In this document: positions 8,493-21,577 of the stretch, in pieces
Position numbering within the stretch: position 1 is the stretch's first letter
Layout of the letters: every line of letters starts with the position of its first letter
Origin: Acidobacteriota bacterium
Lineage (GTDB): Bacteria; Acidobacteriota; Thermoanaerobaculia; Multivoradales; Multivoraceae
Direction: 5' to 3'
DNA length: 64,000 nt
Assembly (NCBI GenBank): GCA_011525365.1
Contig: WTGQ01000002.1
Span: 3,681,941 to 3,745,940 of the forward strand
Position numbers and translations under genes: made by a program
Notes under the pieces: model-generated
The model's database searches: none
Told to the model about the DNA's origin: nothing
Seen by the model: only the letters and a program-made list of their open reading frames with translations

Positions 8493-9092
8493 CTACCGCC
8501 ACGGCCGGCGCGGGGGCTCGCGGATCCGGCGGAGCATCCGGCGACGCCGGTTCTCCGGATCGGCCGGATCGTTCGAGAACAGGCGCATCACATCGCCGTC
8601 GCGGGCGAAGCGGTAGCGGCGCGCCGGCTTCCTGCCGTTCAGACCCTTGGCCGCGCTCTTCGCGTAGGTCCAGAGCTGGACGTCCGGATCGTCGATGTCA
8701 CGATGCTCCTCCCACTCCGTCTTCTCCGGGTCGCCGAACAGGATGTAGACCATGCCCCGGTCCGTGCGCCGGCCGAGCCGGCCGGATTCCGAGTAGCGCT
8801 TGTCCGCCTCGGCCGCGCGGACGTCGAACTGCCGCCGCAGACCGGAGTCGCGGCGGCTCCAGAACTCGTCGACGAACGCGGCCGCCTCGTCGTCCGACTC
8901 CAGCAGGAGATAGAGGGTCCGTTCCTCCTCGTCGGCAAGCTGACCGAGGGGTCCAACCAGCCAGCTCGTGTAGCCGGGACCGAGGAACGGATTGATCAGG
9001 TCGTCCGGATGGAGCCGCTCGAGGCTCTCCGCGGCATGCGCGGCACCGGCGGCCAGGACCCCGAGGGCGAGCGGCAGACCGAGCCGTCGCAC
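8493..9092 (-). CDS. GWxTD domain-containing secreted protein
   Basis: This is a 199-aa protein with a signal peptide (RRLGLPLALGVLAAGAAHA) from a GTG at 9092, one base after the folE stop. It carries the GWxTD-domain core: a DEFWSRRD segment, then RYSESGRLGRRTDRGMVYILFGDPEKTEW and LWTY. The family is common in Acidobacteriota and relatives and has no known biochemical function. Many members are longer, so this is a short form. It ends two bases after the convergent YggX-like gene, leaving no room for a separate terminator. It is probably cotranscribed with folE. Confidence 0.8.
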   Translation of the reverse strand: MRRLGLPLALGVLAAGAAHAAESLERLHPDDLINPFLGPGYTSWLVGPLGQLADEEERTLYLLLESDDEAAAFVDEFWSRRDSGLRRQFDVRAAEADKRYSESGRLGRRTDRGMVYILFGDPEKTEWEEHRDIDDPDVQLWTYAKSAAKGLNGRKPARRYRFARDGDVMRLFSNDPADPENRRRRMLRRIREPPRRPWR

Positions 9093-9093
9093 G

Positions 9094-9720
9094 TCAACGG
9101 CCCTTCAGCAGGTCCAGGAACTCCTCCCGAATCGGGCGTTCGTGGAAGATGCCCCGCAGCGCCGACGTCACCGTCCTCGCGCCCGACTTCTCCACCCCGC
9201 GCATCTCCACGCAGAGATGCCGGGCCTCGATCACGACCATCGCGCCGCGGGGCCGGAGTTCCTCTTCCAGAAAGCTCACGACCTGCTCGGTGAGGCGCTC
9301 CTGGAGCTGCGGCCGCTTGGCGTAGAACTCGAGGATGCGCGCGAACTTGGACAGGCCCAGGATCTTGTCGCCGGGGACATAGGCCATGTGCGCGTGACCG
9401 TAGAAGGGCACCAGGTGGTGAGAACACATGGAGTAGAACGGGATGTCCTTCTCCATCACCATGGCCCGGTAGTTCTCGTCGTTGGGGAAGGTCGTGACTC
9501 TCGGCTCGGTCCCCTGGTCCAGGCCCCGGAACATCTCCAGGTACATCCTGGCGACCCGCTCGTGGGTGGTGCTCAGATTCGGGTCTTCCAGGTCGAGACC
9601 GAGCTCGACGAGCACGGCATGTACGCGCTCCGCGATACGAGCCACGCGCTCCCCGTCCCGAACCGCCGGCGGACCGGTTTCGTAGGTCGAAACTCGCTCG
9701 ACCGGCTCCAGAACGCGCAT
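9094..9720 (-). CDS. folE: GTP cyclohydrolase I
   Basis: This enzyme converts GTP to 7,8-dihydroneopterin triphosphate, the first step of folate and pterin synthesis. The 208-aa protein carries the zinc and active-site motifs SMCSHHLVPF, GLSKFARILEFYAKRPQLQERLT and EARHLCVEMRGV, with both zinc cysteines present. It starts at ATG 9720, 56 bp from the divergent selenoprotein gene; a PTPS-family gene follows that. The context fits folate synthesis, with PTPS-III in place of FolB. Confidence 0.96.
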   Translation of the reverse strand: MRVLEPVERVSTYETGPPAVRDGERVARIAERVHAVLVELGLDLEDPNLSTTHERVARMYLEMFRGLDQGTEPRVTTFPNDENYRAMVMEKDIPFYSMCSHHLVPFYGHAHMAYVPGDKILGLSKFARILEFYAKRPQLQERLTEQVVSFLEEELRPRGAMVVIEARHLCVEMRGVEKSGARTVTSALRGIFHERPIREEFLDLLKGR

Positions 9721-9776
9721 CGGCGCATGCTACCGTAGTCGCCCACGGCCAGAAACAACGACGGGGACGGAGTCCG

Positions 9777-10004
9777 ATGAGCCGAGTGACGATCGAATAC
9801 TGCGTGATGTGAAACTACCGACCCCGAGCCGCCGGTCTGGCGGCTCAGTTGAAGGAGCAGTTCGACCTCGACACCGAACTCGTGGACGGCGGCGGCGGCG
9901 TCTTCGAGGTCGCCCTCGACGGCCGCCCCGTCTTCTCCAAGAAACAGCTCGGCCGCTTCCCCAACAACGGCGAAGTCGAGCACGCCGTCGCCGCGTTGCT
10001 GTAG
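9777..10004 (+). CDS. SelW/Rdx-family selenoprotein, Sec encoded by in-frame UGA
   Basis: The ORF track has no entry in this frame because of an in-frame TGA at 9810-9812. Read through as selenocysteine, the product is 75 aa: it begins MSRVTIEYCVMU, continues NYRPRAAGLAAQLKEQF and ends EVEHAVAALL. This matches the Rdx/SelW thioredoxin-like family: strand, CxxU redox motif, NYRPRA helix, GGVFEV strand, SKK and a GRFPNNGEVEHAV tail. Bacterial Cys homologues have CxxC followed by NYRPRA here. A hairpin of SECIS form starts 13 nt after the UGA. Start ATG 9777 is preceded by GGAG. SelW-type proteins are thought to be redox partners of thiol proteins; the substrate is unknown. It lies between folE and a PTPS gene. 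A nonsense mutation is the alternative, but the hairpin argues against it. Confidence 0.85.
9810..9846 (+). promoter_or_regulatory. UGA recoding site with bacterial SECIS-like hairpin
   Basis: The TGA at 9810-9812 is followed after 13 nt by a perfect 8-bp stem, GAGCCGCC (9826-9833) pairing with GGCGGCTC (9839-9846), around the loop GGTCT. There are 21 nt from the UGA to the loop. Bacterial SECIS elements lie just downstream of the UGA inside the coding region and need G at the loop start; the E. coli fdhF loop also contains GGUCU, which SelB contacts. The hairpin is embedded in codons for the conserved RAAGLAAQ helix. Confidence 0.8.
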
Positions 10005-10016
10005 CGCCACGGCACA

Positions 10017-10073
10017 GGTAGCACCCGTCCTCCGGGTGTCGGTGCGCCGGCCCGCTGGCCGGCATCCGCTACC
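10017..10073 (+). repeat. Structured intergenic palindromic element (copy A)
   Basis: Between the selenoprotein stop and the PTPS start, an outer stem GGTAGC/GCTACC encloses two hairpins: CACCCG-TCCTC-CGGGTG and GCCGGCC-CGCT-GGCCGGC. The 30-bp segment at 10037-10066 is identical at 29 of 30 positions to one at 52885-52914, and a looser copy lies at 10621-10648. It may be a REP-like repeat or an RNA terminator/processing hairpin. Confidence 0.6.
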
Positions 10074-10094
10074 CGGCAACGCTACGATCAAGGC

Positions 10095-10583
10095 GTGTCC
10101 GGCACTTACTCACTACGCCTAAGCAAGGAGGACTTCAAGTTCTCCGCGGCCCACTTCACGGTGTTCTCGGAGGATGAGGCGGAGGCTCTTCATGGACACA
10201 ACTACCGGGTGCGCGTGGAACTGGGCGGTCCAGGGGTGGACGAGTTGGAGTTCCTGGTGCCGCTCGCCGCGGCGAAGCGGGAGATCCGGTCGCAGTGCGC
10301 GGAACTCGACGAGAAGGTTCTGCTGCCGGAGGAGTGCCCGCATCTGGAGCTGACTCCATCCGACGAGACCGTAACTGCCAGGTTCGGAACGCGGCGCTAC
10401 GAGTTCCCCTCCCCGGAAGTGGTCCTGCTGCCGGTGGCGAACGTGACCGTCGAGGCGCTGGCCCGGCTGCTCTGCCAACGCCTGGCGGACCGATGGGACT
10501 CTCTTCGCGAACGCGTGGAAACGCTCGAAGTCATCGTGACTGAAACCCGGGGCCAGGGCGCCAGCTACCGGCGCAGCCTTTAG
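10095..10583 (+). CDS. 6-pyruvoyl-tetrahydropterin synthase family protein, PTPS-III-like
   Basis: This is a 162-aa member of the PTPS/QueD family. Zinc histidines are seen in FSAAHF (His20) and HGH (His33, His35), and ETRGQGASY gives the C-terminal pterin-binding Glu. The catalytic Cys four residues before HGH in QueD is absent (Ala); instead Glu30 sits in an E-x-x-H-G-H arrangement, the pattern I recall for PTPS-III, which cleaves dihydroneopterin (triphosphate) to the 6-hydroxymethyl product and replaces FolB in folate synthesis. Nearness to folE supports this. It starts with GTG. The subfamily assignment is motif-based; QueD- or biopterin-type activity is less likely without the Cys. Confidence 0.82.
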   Translation: MSGTYSLRLSKEDFKFSAAHFTVFSEDEAEALHGHNYRVRVELGGPGVDELEFLVPLAAAKREIRSQCAELDEKVLLPEECPHLELTPSDETVTARFGTRRYEFPSPEVVLLPVANVTVEALARLLCQRLADRWDSLRERVETLEVIVTETRGQGASYRRSL

Positions 10584-10620
10584 GAATCCCGCCGGGAAAC
10601 GCGGCTCCATCGTTGCAGGC

Positions 10621-10648
10621 GAGTGCCGGCGAGGACGCCGGCGCACCC
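10621..10648 (-). terminator. Convergent intergenic hairpin, relative of the palindromic repeat (copy C)
   Basis: GCCGGC (10625-10630) and GCCGGC (10637-10642) form a 6-bp stem with a GAGGAC loop in the 124-bp gap between convergent PTPS and RNA methyltransferase genes. Read on the minus strand, GGTGCGCCGGC...GCCGGCA matches the core of copies A and B. There is no clear T-tract, so a terminator role is only inferred. Confidence 0.4.
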
Positions 10649-10707
10649 AGTGTGTGCCACCGTCGCATCCGTACCGACCACGACCAGTCCGCGGCGGCGT
10701 CCGGGTA

Positions 10708-12075
10708 CTACCGACGCCGTCGCAACTGCGCGACGGTTTCGATGTGGGCGGTCTGGGGGAAGACGTCGAAGAAGGAAATGGACTCGAGGTCGAAGTCGCG
10801 GGTCAGGTCGCCGAGGTCGCGGGCCAGGGTGGCGGGGTCGCAGGAGACGTAGGTCAGGCGGCGGGGCGCGGCGCTGAGGAGGGCGCTGCGGACCTTTCGC
10901 GGGAGGCCGGCGCGGGGCGGATCGACGAGGACCCGGTCGAGGCCGGGTTCCAGGCCGGGACCACCGCGCCGGCGGTCGATCCAGCTCTCGACCGCGGACC
11001 GGTCCACGCGGCAGTGACGGAGACCGTTACGGCGCAGATTGTTCCGCGCGTAGCGGGCGGCCACCGACTCGGCTTCCACGGCCGTGACGGATCGGTAGCG
11101 GTCGGCCAGACCGACGGTGAAGAAGCCGACGCCGGCGTAGAGCTCCACGGCGGCCTCGCCATCGAACGGCCCGACCGCCGACAGAAGAAGCGACTCCAGG
11201 AGCCCGCCGTGCGCCTGGAAGAAGCAGCGGGCGTCGTAGCTGAGCCGTTTCCCCAGAAGGTCGATCTCGAGTTCACCGCCCGGCAGGCCGTCGCCAGGCG
11301 GCGCCGCTACCACCGGGCTGTCCGGCTCCAGGCCCGCCGTCGCCAGGCTGAGACGGCTTGGCTGCGTCTTCGAGGCAGCAGCCGGGCCACCAAGCAGCGA
11401 GGGTAAGCCGCGCAGCTCGTTCTCGAGCGCCGGAGCGAGCACCGGGCAGCGGTCGACGAAGACCAGGTCGTGGCTGCGACGGCGCCGGAAGCCGACGCCG
11501 ACCGACTCCTCCGGGCTCGCATCCCCGTCCGAGCGTGAGGCAACATGGACCTGCGCCCGCAGCCGATACCCCCAAGCCCTTTCGCTCACCGGCTCCTCGA
11601 AGCGGCACGCGGCGAGCTGGGCCGGGGCGATACCGCCCAGCCGGCGCAACGTCTCCACGGCCGCCGCCACCTTGAGTCCCAACTGCTCCGCGTCCTCGAT
11701 GTGCTGGAGCTGACAGCCGCCGCAACGCTCGTAGAAAGGACACGGCGCCTCTCGCCGCAGGGGCCCCGGCGTTTTCACCTCCTCGATCTCCGCGCGGGCG
11801 TAACTCGGACGGCGCTCGGTGATCCTGGCCTCGACCACGTCGCCGGGGGCGGCCCGCGGCACGAAGACCGGCATGCCGCGCCACCGCGCGAGACCGTCGC
11901 CGCCGAGCACGATCTTCTCGATGGTCAGCTCCAGGCGATTGATGCCGGCCAGAGCCGCCAGCGCTTCCAGGCGCTCGGCCGACAGCGGCTGCTTTCGAGG
12001 ACTCGCTTCAGTCGTGGCCGCCGCCGGTGTGGCGCCGCCCGTGTTCCCACTCCGGATCCCGGCGCGCGAACTCAT
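10708..12075 (-). CDS. Class I SAM-dependent 23S rRNA/tRNA (uracil-5-)-methyltransferase, RumA/TrmA family
   Basis: This radical-free m5U-type RNA methyltransferase has a 4Fe-4S site. After a TRAM-like beta-barrel domain (IEKIVLGGDGLARWRGMPVFV) come the cluster cysteines CPFYERCGGCQLQH and, later, DRCPVL. The methyltransferase core follows with VELYAGVGFFTVGLA (SAM), DPPRAGL and the catalytic YVSCDPATLARDL. The track starts at 12129; I prefer ATG 12075 (MSSRAGIRSG), which overlaps the upstream small gene by 68 bp. The first ~30 residues are low-complexity, so the real start may be slightly later. The exact RNA position cannot be told from sequence. Confidence 0.88.
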   Translation of the reverse strand: MSSRAGIRSGNTGGATPAAATTEASPRKQPLSAERLEALAALAGINRLELTIEKIVLGGDGLARWRGMPVFVPRAAPGDVVEARITERRPSYARAEIEEVKTPGPLRREAPCPFYERCGGCQLQHIEDAEQLGLKVAAAVETLRRLGGIAPAQLAACRFEEPVSERAWGYRLRAQVHVASRSDGDASPEESVGVGFRRRRSHDLVFVDRCPVLAPALENELRGLPSLLGGPAAASKTQPSRLSLATAGLEPDSPVVAAPPGDGLPGGELEIDLLGKRLSYDARCFFQAHGGLLESLLLSAVGPFDGEAAVELYAGVGFFTVGLADRYRSVTAVEAESVAARYARNNLRRNGLRHCRVDRSAVESWIDRRRGGPGLEPGLDRVLVDPPRAGLPRKVRSALLSAAPRRLTYVSCDPATLARDLGDLTRDFDLESISFFDVFPQTAHIETVAQLRRRR

Positions 12076-12244
12076 CGAGTTCGCTCGGCACTTCGACGAG
12101 GGTCCGGCTGAGTTCCGGATCGCAGACATCGTTCTCGCACTCGTAGACGTAGACGTTCCAGTCGTCCCGACGGCGGTAGGCGCACAGCGTCTGGTAGGTG
12201 TCGCAGTGGCCGCACTTGATCGAGAGGTTGCGGATATTGATCAC
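12008..12244 (-). CDS. Small cysteine-rich protein of unknown function
   Basis: This is a 78-aa ORF from a GTG at 12244. It has CGHC near residue 11 and a later CENDVC pair separated by an aromatic, charged stretch (DDWNVYVYE), which suggests a small zinc-ribbon fold. The tail is Arg/His/Gly-rich. It overlaps the start of the RNA methyltransferase in another frame, and the N-terminal part looks genuinely coding while the methyltransferase frame there is low-complexity. I do not recognise the family. Confidence 0.6.
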   Translation of the reverse strand: MINIRNLSIKCGHCDTYQTLCAYRRRDDWNVYVYECENDVCDPELSRTLVEVPSELDEFARRDPEWEHGRRHTGGGHD

Positions 12245-12292
12245 GGCGCCATCGCTCTCCCGGTTCGCGGGAACCGCTGCCTGTCCGGGGCC

Positions 12293-12844
12293 TCAGCCGG
12301 ACGTGACGGCGAGCGCCTCCTCGATCGCGTTGCGGACCACGCTGGCCCCGGTGATGCCGATCGAGATGTAGGAAACGTCGCCCCGGGGGTCCAGCACCAC
12401 GAGCGTCGGCAAGGCGTAGAGCTCCGCCGCGCCCATCACCTCCTCCTCCGGGTCCAGCAGCACCGGGTAGCTGAACGGAGTCTTTTCGACGTATCCGCGG
12501 ACCGTCTCCGGATCCTCCCCGCTGTTCAGGGCGAGGAACGACACGCCCCGGCCGGCGTACTCCTCACGCAGCTTCTCGAGAATCTCCGCCTGGACGACAC
12601 AGGGCTTGCACCATGTCGCCCACATGTCGACCACGACGACATCGCCCCGCAGGTCCGGCGGGCCCAGCCGCGATCCGTCCAGCGTGTCCAGCCGGAAGCT
12701 CGTCAGGATCGGATCGAGCTCCGCAATCTCCGGCGGCTCGGCACCCGCGACGATGCTCGACACCAGGAAGCCGAAGACCACCACCAGGACCGCTCCGGCC
12801 ACACCCAGGCCGATCAGCAGACCGACCGCCAGACGCCTCGTCAT
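12293..12844 (-). CDS. TlpA/ResA-like membrane-anchored thioredoxin-family protein
   Basis: This 183-aa protein has an N-terminal membrane anchor (residues 6-33) and a periplasmic thioredoxin fold: DLRGDVVVVDMWATWCKPC with the redox CKPC, then the insertion typical of TlpA/ResA and the cis-Pro segment YALPTLVVLD. Such proteins reduce disulfides during cytochrome c maturation or envelope redox homeostasis. Its stop lies 48 bp before the GTG of the small Cys-rich gene, and it follows nrdJ in the same direction. The partner is unknown. Confidence 0.87.
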   Translation of the reverse strand: MTRRLAVGLLIGLGVAGAVLVVVFGFLVSSIVAGAEPPEIAELDPILTSFRLDTLDGSRLGPPDLRGDVVVVDMWATWCKPCVVQAEILEKLREEYAGRGVSFLALNSGEDPETVRGYVEKTPFSYPVLLDPEEEVMGAAELYALPTLVVLDPRGDVSYISIGITGASVVRNAIEEALAVTSG

Positions 12845-12870
12845 GCCGGCAGACTAACAGCCGGCCCGGC

Positions 12871-15741
<2,871 letters not shown>

Positions 15742-15997
15742 CTGCTACCTCCCTGGTCAGCACGGGTCCCGACGTGGTCCCGTGGGCTTTCGCGGTGAAT
15801 GTCGAACTGTAGCCCAGAACGGCCCTCCGGCGCAAGCAGAATCGCCGCGAAAACCACTTCATGTAGCCCCACGCGCTCCATGTGCCCACTAGATATGGAC
15901 ATTCATCGGTTCATAGCGTTCTGTCTATGAGTGTGGACCTCCTTCGGAGAGCGACGGCAGATCCTGCGGATTCGAGGCGGCGATAAGCTCCTCTGCC
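15742..15997. other. Divergent nrdJ / mutase intergenic region with a weak NrdR-box-like site
   Basis: This 256-bp gap is between nrdJ (minus) and the mutase (plus), which lies downstream of a GTG start. It is noticeably more AT-rich around 15890-15925. On the minus strand 15901-15886 reads TGTCCATATCTAGTGG, matching 10 of 16 positions of the NrdR box, with a good right half and a poor left half. No second box in the usual spacing and no B12-box motif of a cobalamin riboswitch were found. The regulatory call is tentative. Confidence 0.3.
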
Positions 15998-17566
<1,569 letters not shown>

Positions 17567-17570
17567 GCCG

Positions 17571-17843
17571 GTGAAGTCGGCCTACGAGCGGGCGCTCGAG
17601 AAGCTCGAGAGCCGGGGCATCGCGGCGCCACAGCATGACGCTCTCGACGAAGAGCAGCGGCGGCGGATCGAAGGCGCCCGCAGCCGCCACCAGGCGAAGG
17701 TGGCTGAACTCGAGATCCTCCACCGCAAGAACCTCGCCGCGGATCCGGCCAAGCGGCTCGAGGAGGAAGAGAACTACCGCGTCGAGCTACGGCGTCTCGG
17801 CGAGCGCCTGGAGAGCGACATCGAGCGCATCCGTAGCGGCTGA
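17571..17843 (+). CDS. Small charged coiled-coil protein of unknown function
   Basis: This 90-aa GTG-start ORF begins four bases after the mutase stop. It is rich in Glu, Arg and Lys with heptad-like spacing (YERALEKLESRG, RHQAKVAELEILHRKNLA, EEEENYRVELRRLGERLE), so a helical hairpin or coiled coil is likely. There are no cysteines or membrane segments. Coupling to the mutase suggests coexpression. I do not recognise the family. Confidence 0.65.
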   Translation: MKSAYERALEKLESRGIAAPQHDALDEEQRRRIEGARSRHQAKVAELEILHRKNLAADPAKRLEEEENYRVELRRLGERLESDIERIRSG

Positions 17844-17881
17844 AGCCTAGTCGCACTCCAGGCACCGACCAACTGGACCGG

Positions 17882-17896
17882 GTGCCGCCCCGGCAC
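17882..17896. terminator. Short hairpin between convergent genes
   Basis: GTGCCG-CCC-CGGCAC forms a 6-bp stem in the 145-bp gap between the mutase operon (plus) and the secreted-protein gene (minus). There is no T-tract, so it is a weak candidate. The rest of the gap shows nothing recognisable. Confidence 0.3.
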
Positions 17897-17988
17897 TCGA
17901 CGAAAACGTAGTGCTCGGCGCCAGCGGGACCGACTGTGCGACCTCATCGCCTTCCCGGCAGAGTCACCGGCCTCGCGCAGTTTGGAGG

Positions 17989-19305
17989 TCAAGGCTCAAC
18001 TACTTCGCGCGCCGTGGTCACTTCCAGAGGTTGGAGGCCTACGGCACGGTTGGCCAACATGTAGTGCCCGGTGCCATCGACTTCGGCGCCCGCAGGGAGT
18101 CGCGCCACCGCCGAAACTTGAGCAACCGGCTGAGTCTCAGCACCGATAACGACCCGTTCCGCAAGGCCCCATCCCTCGCTCTCGTCCTTGTCGACTCCGC
18201 CGAATCGGACGATCACCTGCTCCCCCTCCGAGACCGAAGCAGACAACCTCGTGTCGCGTAACCGAAGGGCTCCTTCAGACAACAACGCCGGCCGCCAGCG
18301 GCGGAGATCAGGCTCGGTCACCAACTCCAGAATCTCCGTCCAACCAGTACGGTCCAATCGCCACAGCAACTGGCCGGAGGAGTTGACCACGTCGAATCCA
18401 TGGAGCCCTGCAAGAAGCATAGTACCGTTTCGTGCGATCCCCCAAAAGTCTGTGTAGCCGTCCCTATGGACGATGGACGTTGAAAGGAACCGCCCCGTCT
18501 CGTCGCGCGTGAGCACTCTCAACCATTCCACCTGATCCCGTCCGAACATCTCCGGTTGCCACATCACTATCCGATCGGCTCCAATGAAAGCGAACCTCCT
18601 CGGTGCGAACCCAGGTGCCAGTTCCCTCAACGCCAGTGTCTCGTCGCCCACAACGCCGTCCAAACCGTAGATGACGAAGGCCCGATCCTTCGCACGATAC
18701 ACACCGATAGCTCGACCGTCCGCACTGAACTCGTACCGGTCGACTTCGTCCTCGGGGTACCGTTCGAACACGCGAAGACCGGGCAACTTCCGAACCTCGC
18801 GGCCATCCGATCGATAGACGACGAGCGGAGCGTCGGACGACGCCCACGGCTCCGTGATTCCCCGGTCGAAGTCCTGCGTGTCCGCCGGCGCTAACTTGAC
18901 GGACTGCATGGCCAGCCAATCGCCCGTCTCGGCCAGACGATGAAGACGGGGCCCATCTGCCGACAAGATCGGCCCATCCAGGCCGATCAGGCGCGTCCAA
19001 AACGTACCCTCGGGGAATCCCTCGGGAGGCCACGGCTCTCCCAGCGGCGCACCACCTCGTGCAAAGACAACATCGCGGACCGAACCCAATTGGAAGTGGC
19101 GAGGCTGTCCCGGGAGCACTTCGCTCCGGATTAGCGAACCAATCTGAAAGTGCACCTGGTAGCCTCCGGCGTCATCTCCCTCCACGCACGCGTACCGAGC
19201 TGGCCCTTCAACCACGCACTGTTCGTCGTCCACAGGCTGACTGTTCGCGGCGGTCGCGCCCAACAAGAGACCCGTGAGAACTAGAGCTGTCTTCTCTTGG
19301 AGCAT
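17989..19305 (-). CDS. Secreted protein of unknown function, probable beta-propeller
   Basis: This is a 438-aa protein from the ATG at 19305 (MLQEKTALVLTGLLLGATAANSQ), a clear signal peptide; the track start is 12 codons earlier. The mature part has Cys at about 30 and 38 and repeated strand-turn-strand blocks with an xxLxxLDGxxLS or DGREVRKL look (for example LIGLDGPILSADG, VVYRSDGREVRK, FSADGRAIGVYRAKD, NSSGQLLWRLD), which suggests a propeller. Codon use is less GC-biased than its neighbours. It follows the M23 peptidase gene by 26 bp and is probably cotranscribed. No family is recognised. Confidence 0.72.
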   Translation of the reverse strand: MLQEKTALVLTGLLLGATAANSQPVDDEQCVVEGPARYACVEGDDAGGYQVHFQIGSLIRSEVLPGQPRHFQLGSVRDVVFARGGAPLGEPWPPEGFPEGTFWTRLIGLDGPILSADGPRLHRLAETGDWLAMQSVKLAPADTQDFDRGITEPWASSDAPLVVYRSDGREVRKLPGLRVFERYPEDEVDRYEFSADGRAIGVYRAKDRAFVIYGLDGVVGDETLALRELAPGFAPRRFAFIGADRIVMWQPEMFGRDQVEWLRVLTRDETGRFLSTSIVHRDGYTDFWGIARNGTMLLAGLHGFDVVNSSGQLLWRLDRTGWTEILELVTEPDLRRWRPALLSEGALRLRDTRLSASVSEGEQVIVRFGGVDKDESEGWGLAERVVIGAETQPVAQVSAVARLPAGAEVDGTGHYMLANRAVGLQPLEVTTAREVVEP

Positions 19306-19331
19306 TTCGGTTCCCCTTTCTTTGTACTGCA

Positions 19332-21308
<1,977 letters not shown>

Positions 21309-21336
21309 GATCCTCGTCCTCCTCGCATCTGTGTGC

Positions 21337-21525
21337 TAGACAAATGCGATTACCTGCATCATCCGGCGCTCCAGAGGCGGGAATCGGGCGGAACGCGGCC
21401 CACACCGCCCAAATCGCGGGCTTCCGAACCGGCCAGAATGGCCGTTCGGACACTCGGCTCGACCTGGCGCGCGCGATTCAGGGCTTGACATCGGCGATCT
21501 CGTGGCAGACAATCGCATTTATCTG
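21337..21525. repeat. Inverted ~21-bp repeat pair between M23 and recombinase genes
   Basis: TAGACAAATGCGATTACCTGC (from 21337, plus) and AGATAAATGCGATTGTCTGCC (from 21524, minus) share AAATGCGATT and most flanking bases in opposite orientation, about 145 bp apart. The right copy overlaps the recombinase -10 box. They could be binding sites for the recombinase or an operator for both divergent genes. Confidence 0.55.
21485..21513 (+). promoter_or_regulatory. Sigma-70-like promoter for the recombinase
   Basis: A perfect -35 TTGACA (21485-21490) is followed by a 17-bp spacer and GACAAT (21508-21513) as -10. The expected start of transcription is near 21520, giving a leader of about 58 nt to ATG 21578. 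The -10 lies inside the right arm of the inverted repeat, so binding there would repress. Confidence 0.6.
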
Positions 21526-21577
21526 TCCTTCTTCGAAGGCGGCCACGCGAGCTGGTGTCCGTGGCGGCTACCGCACG

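Noticed and set aside
9573-10091. 172-aa minus-strand ORF across folE and the selenoprotein
   Set aside because: Shadow of FolE and of the UGA-containing frame; no family motif.
15742-15997. Cobalamin riboswitch upstream of nrdJ
   Set aside because: No B12-box sequence or its complement in the leader on either strand.
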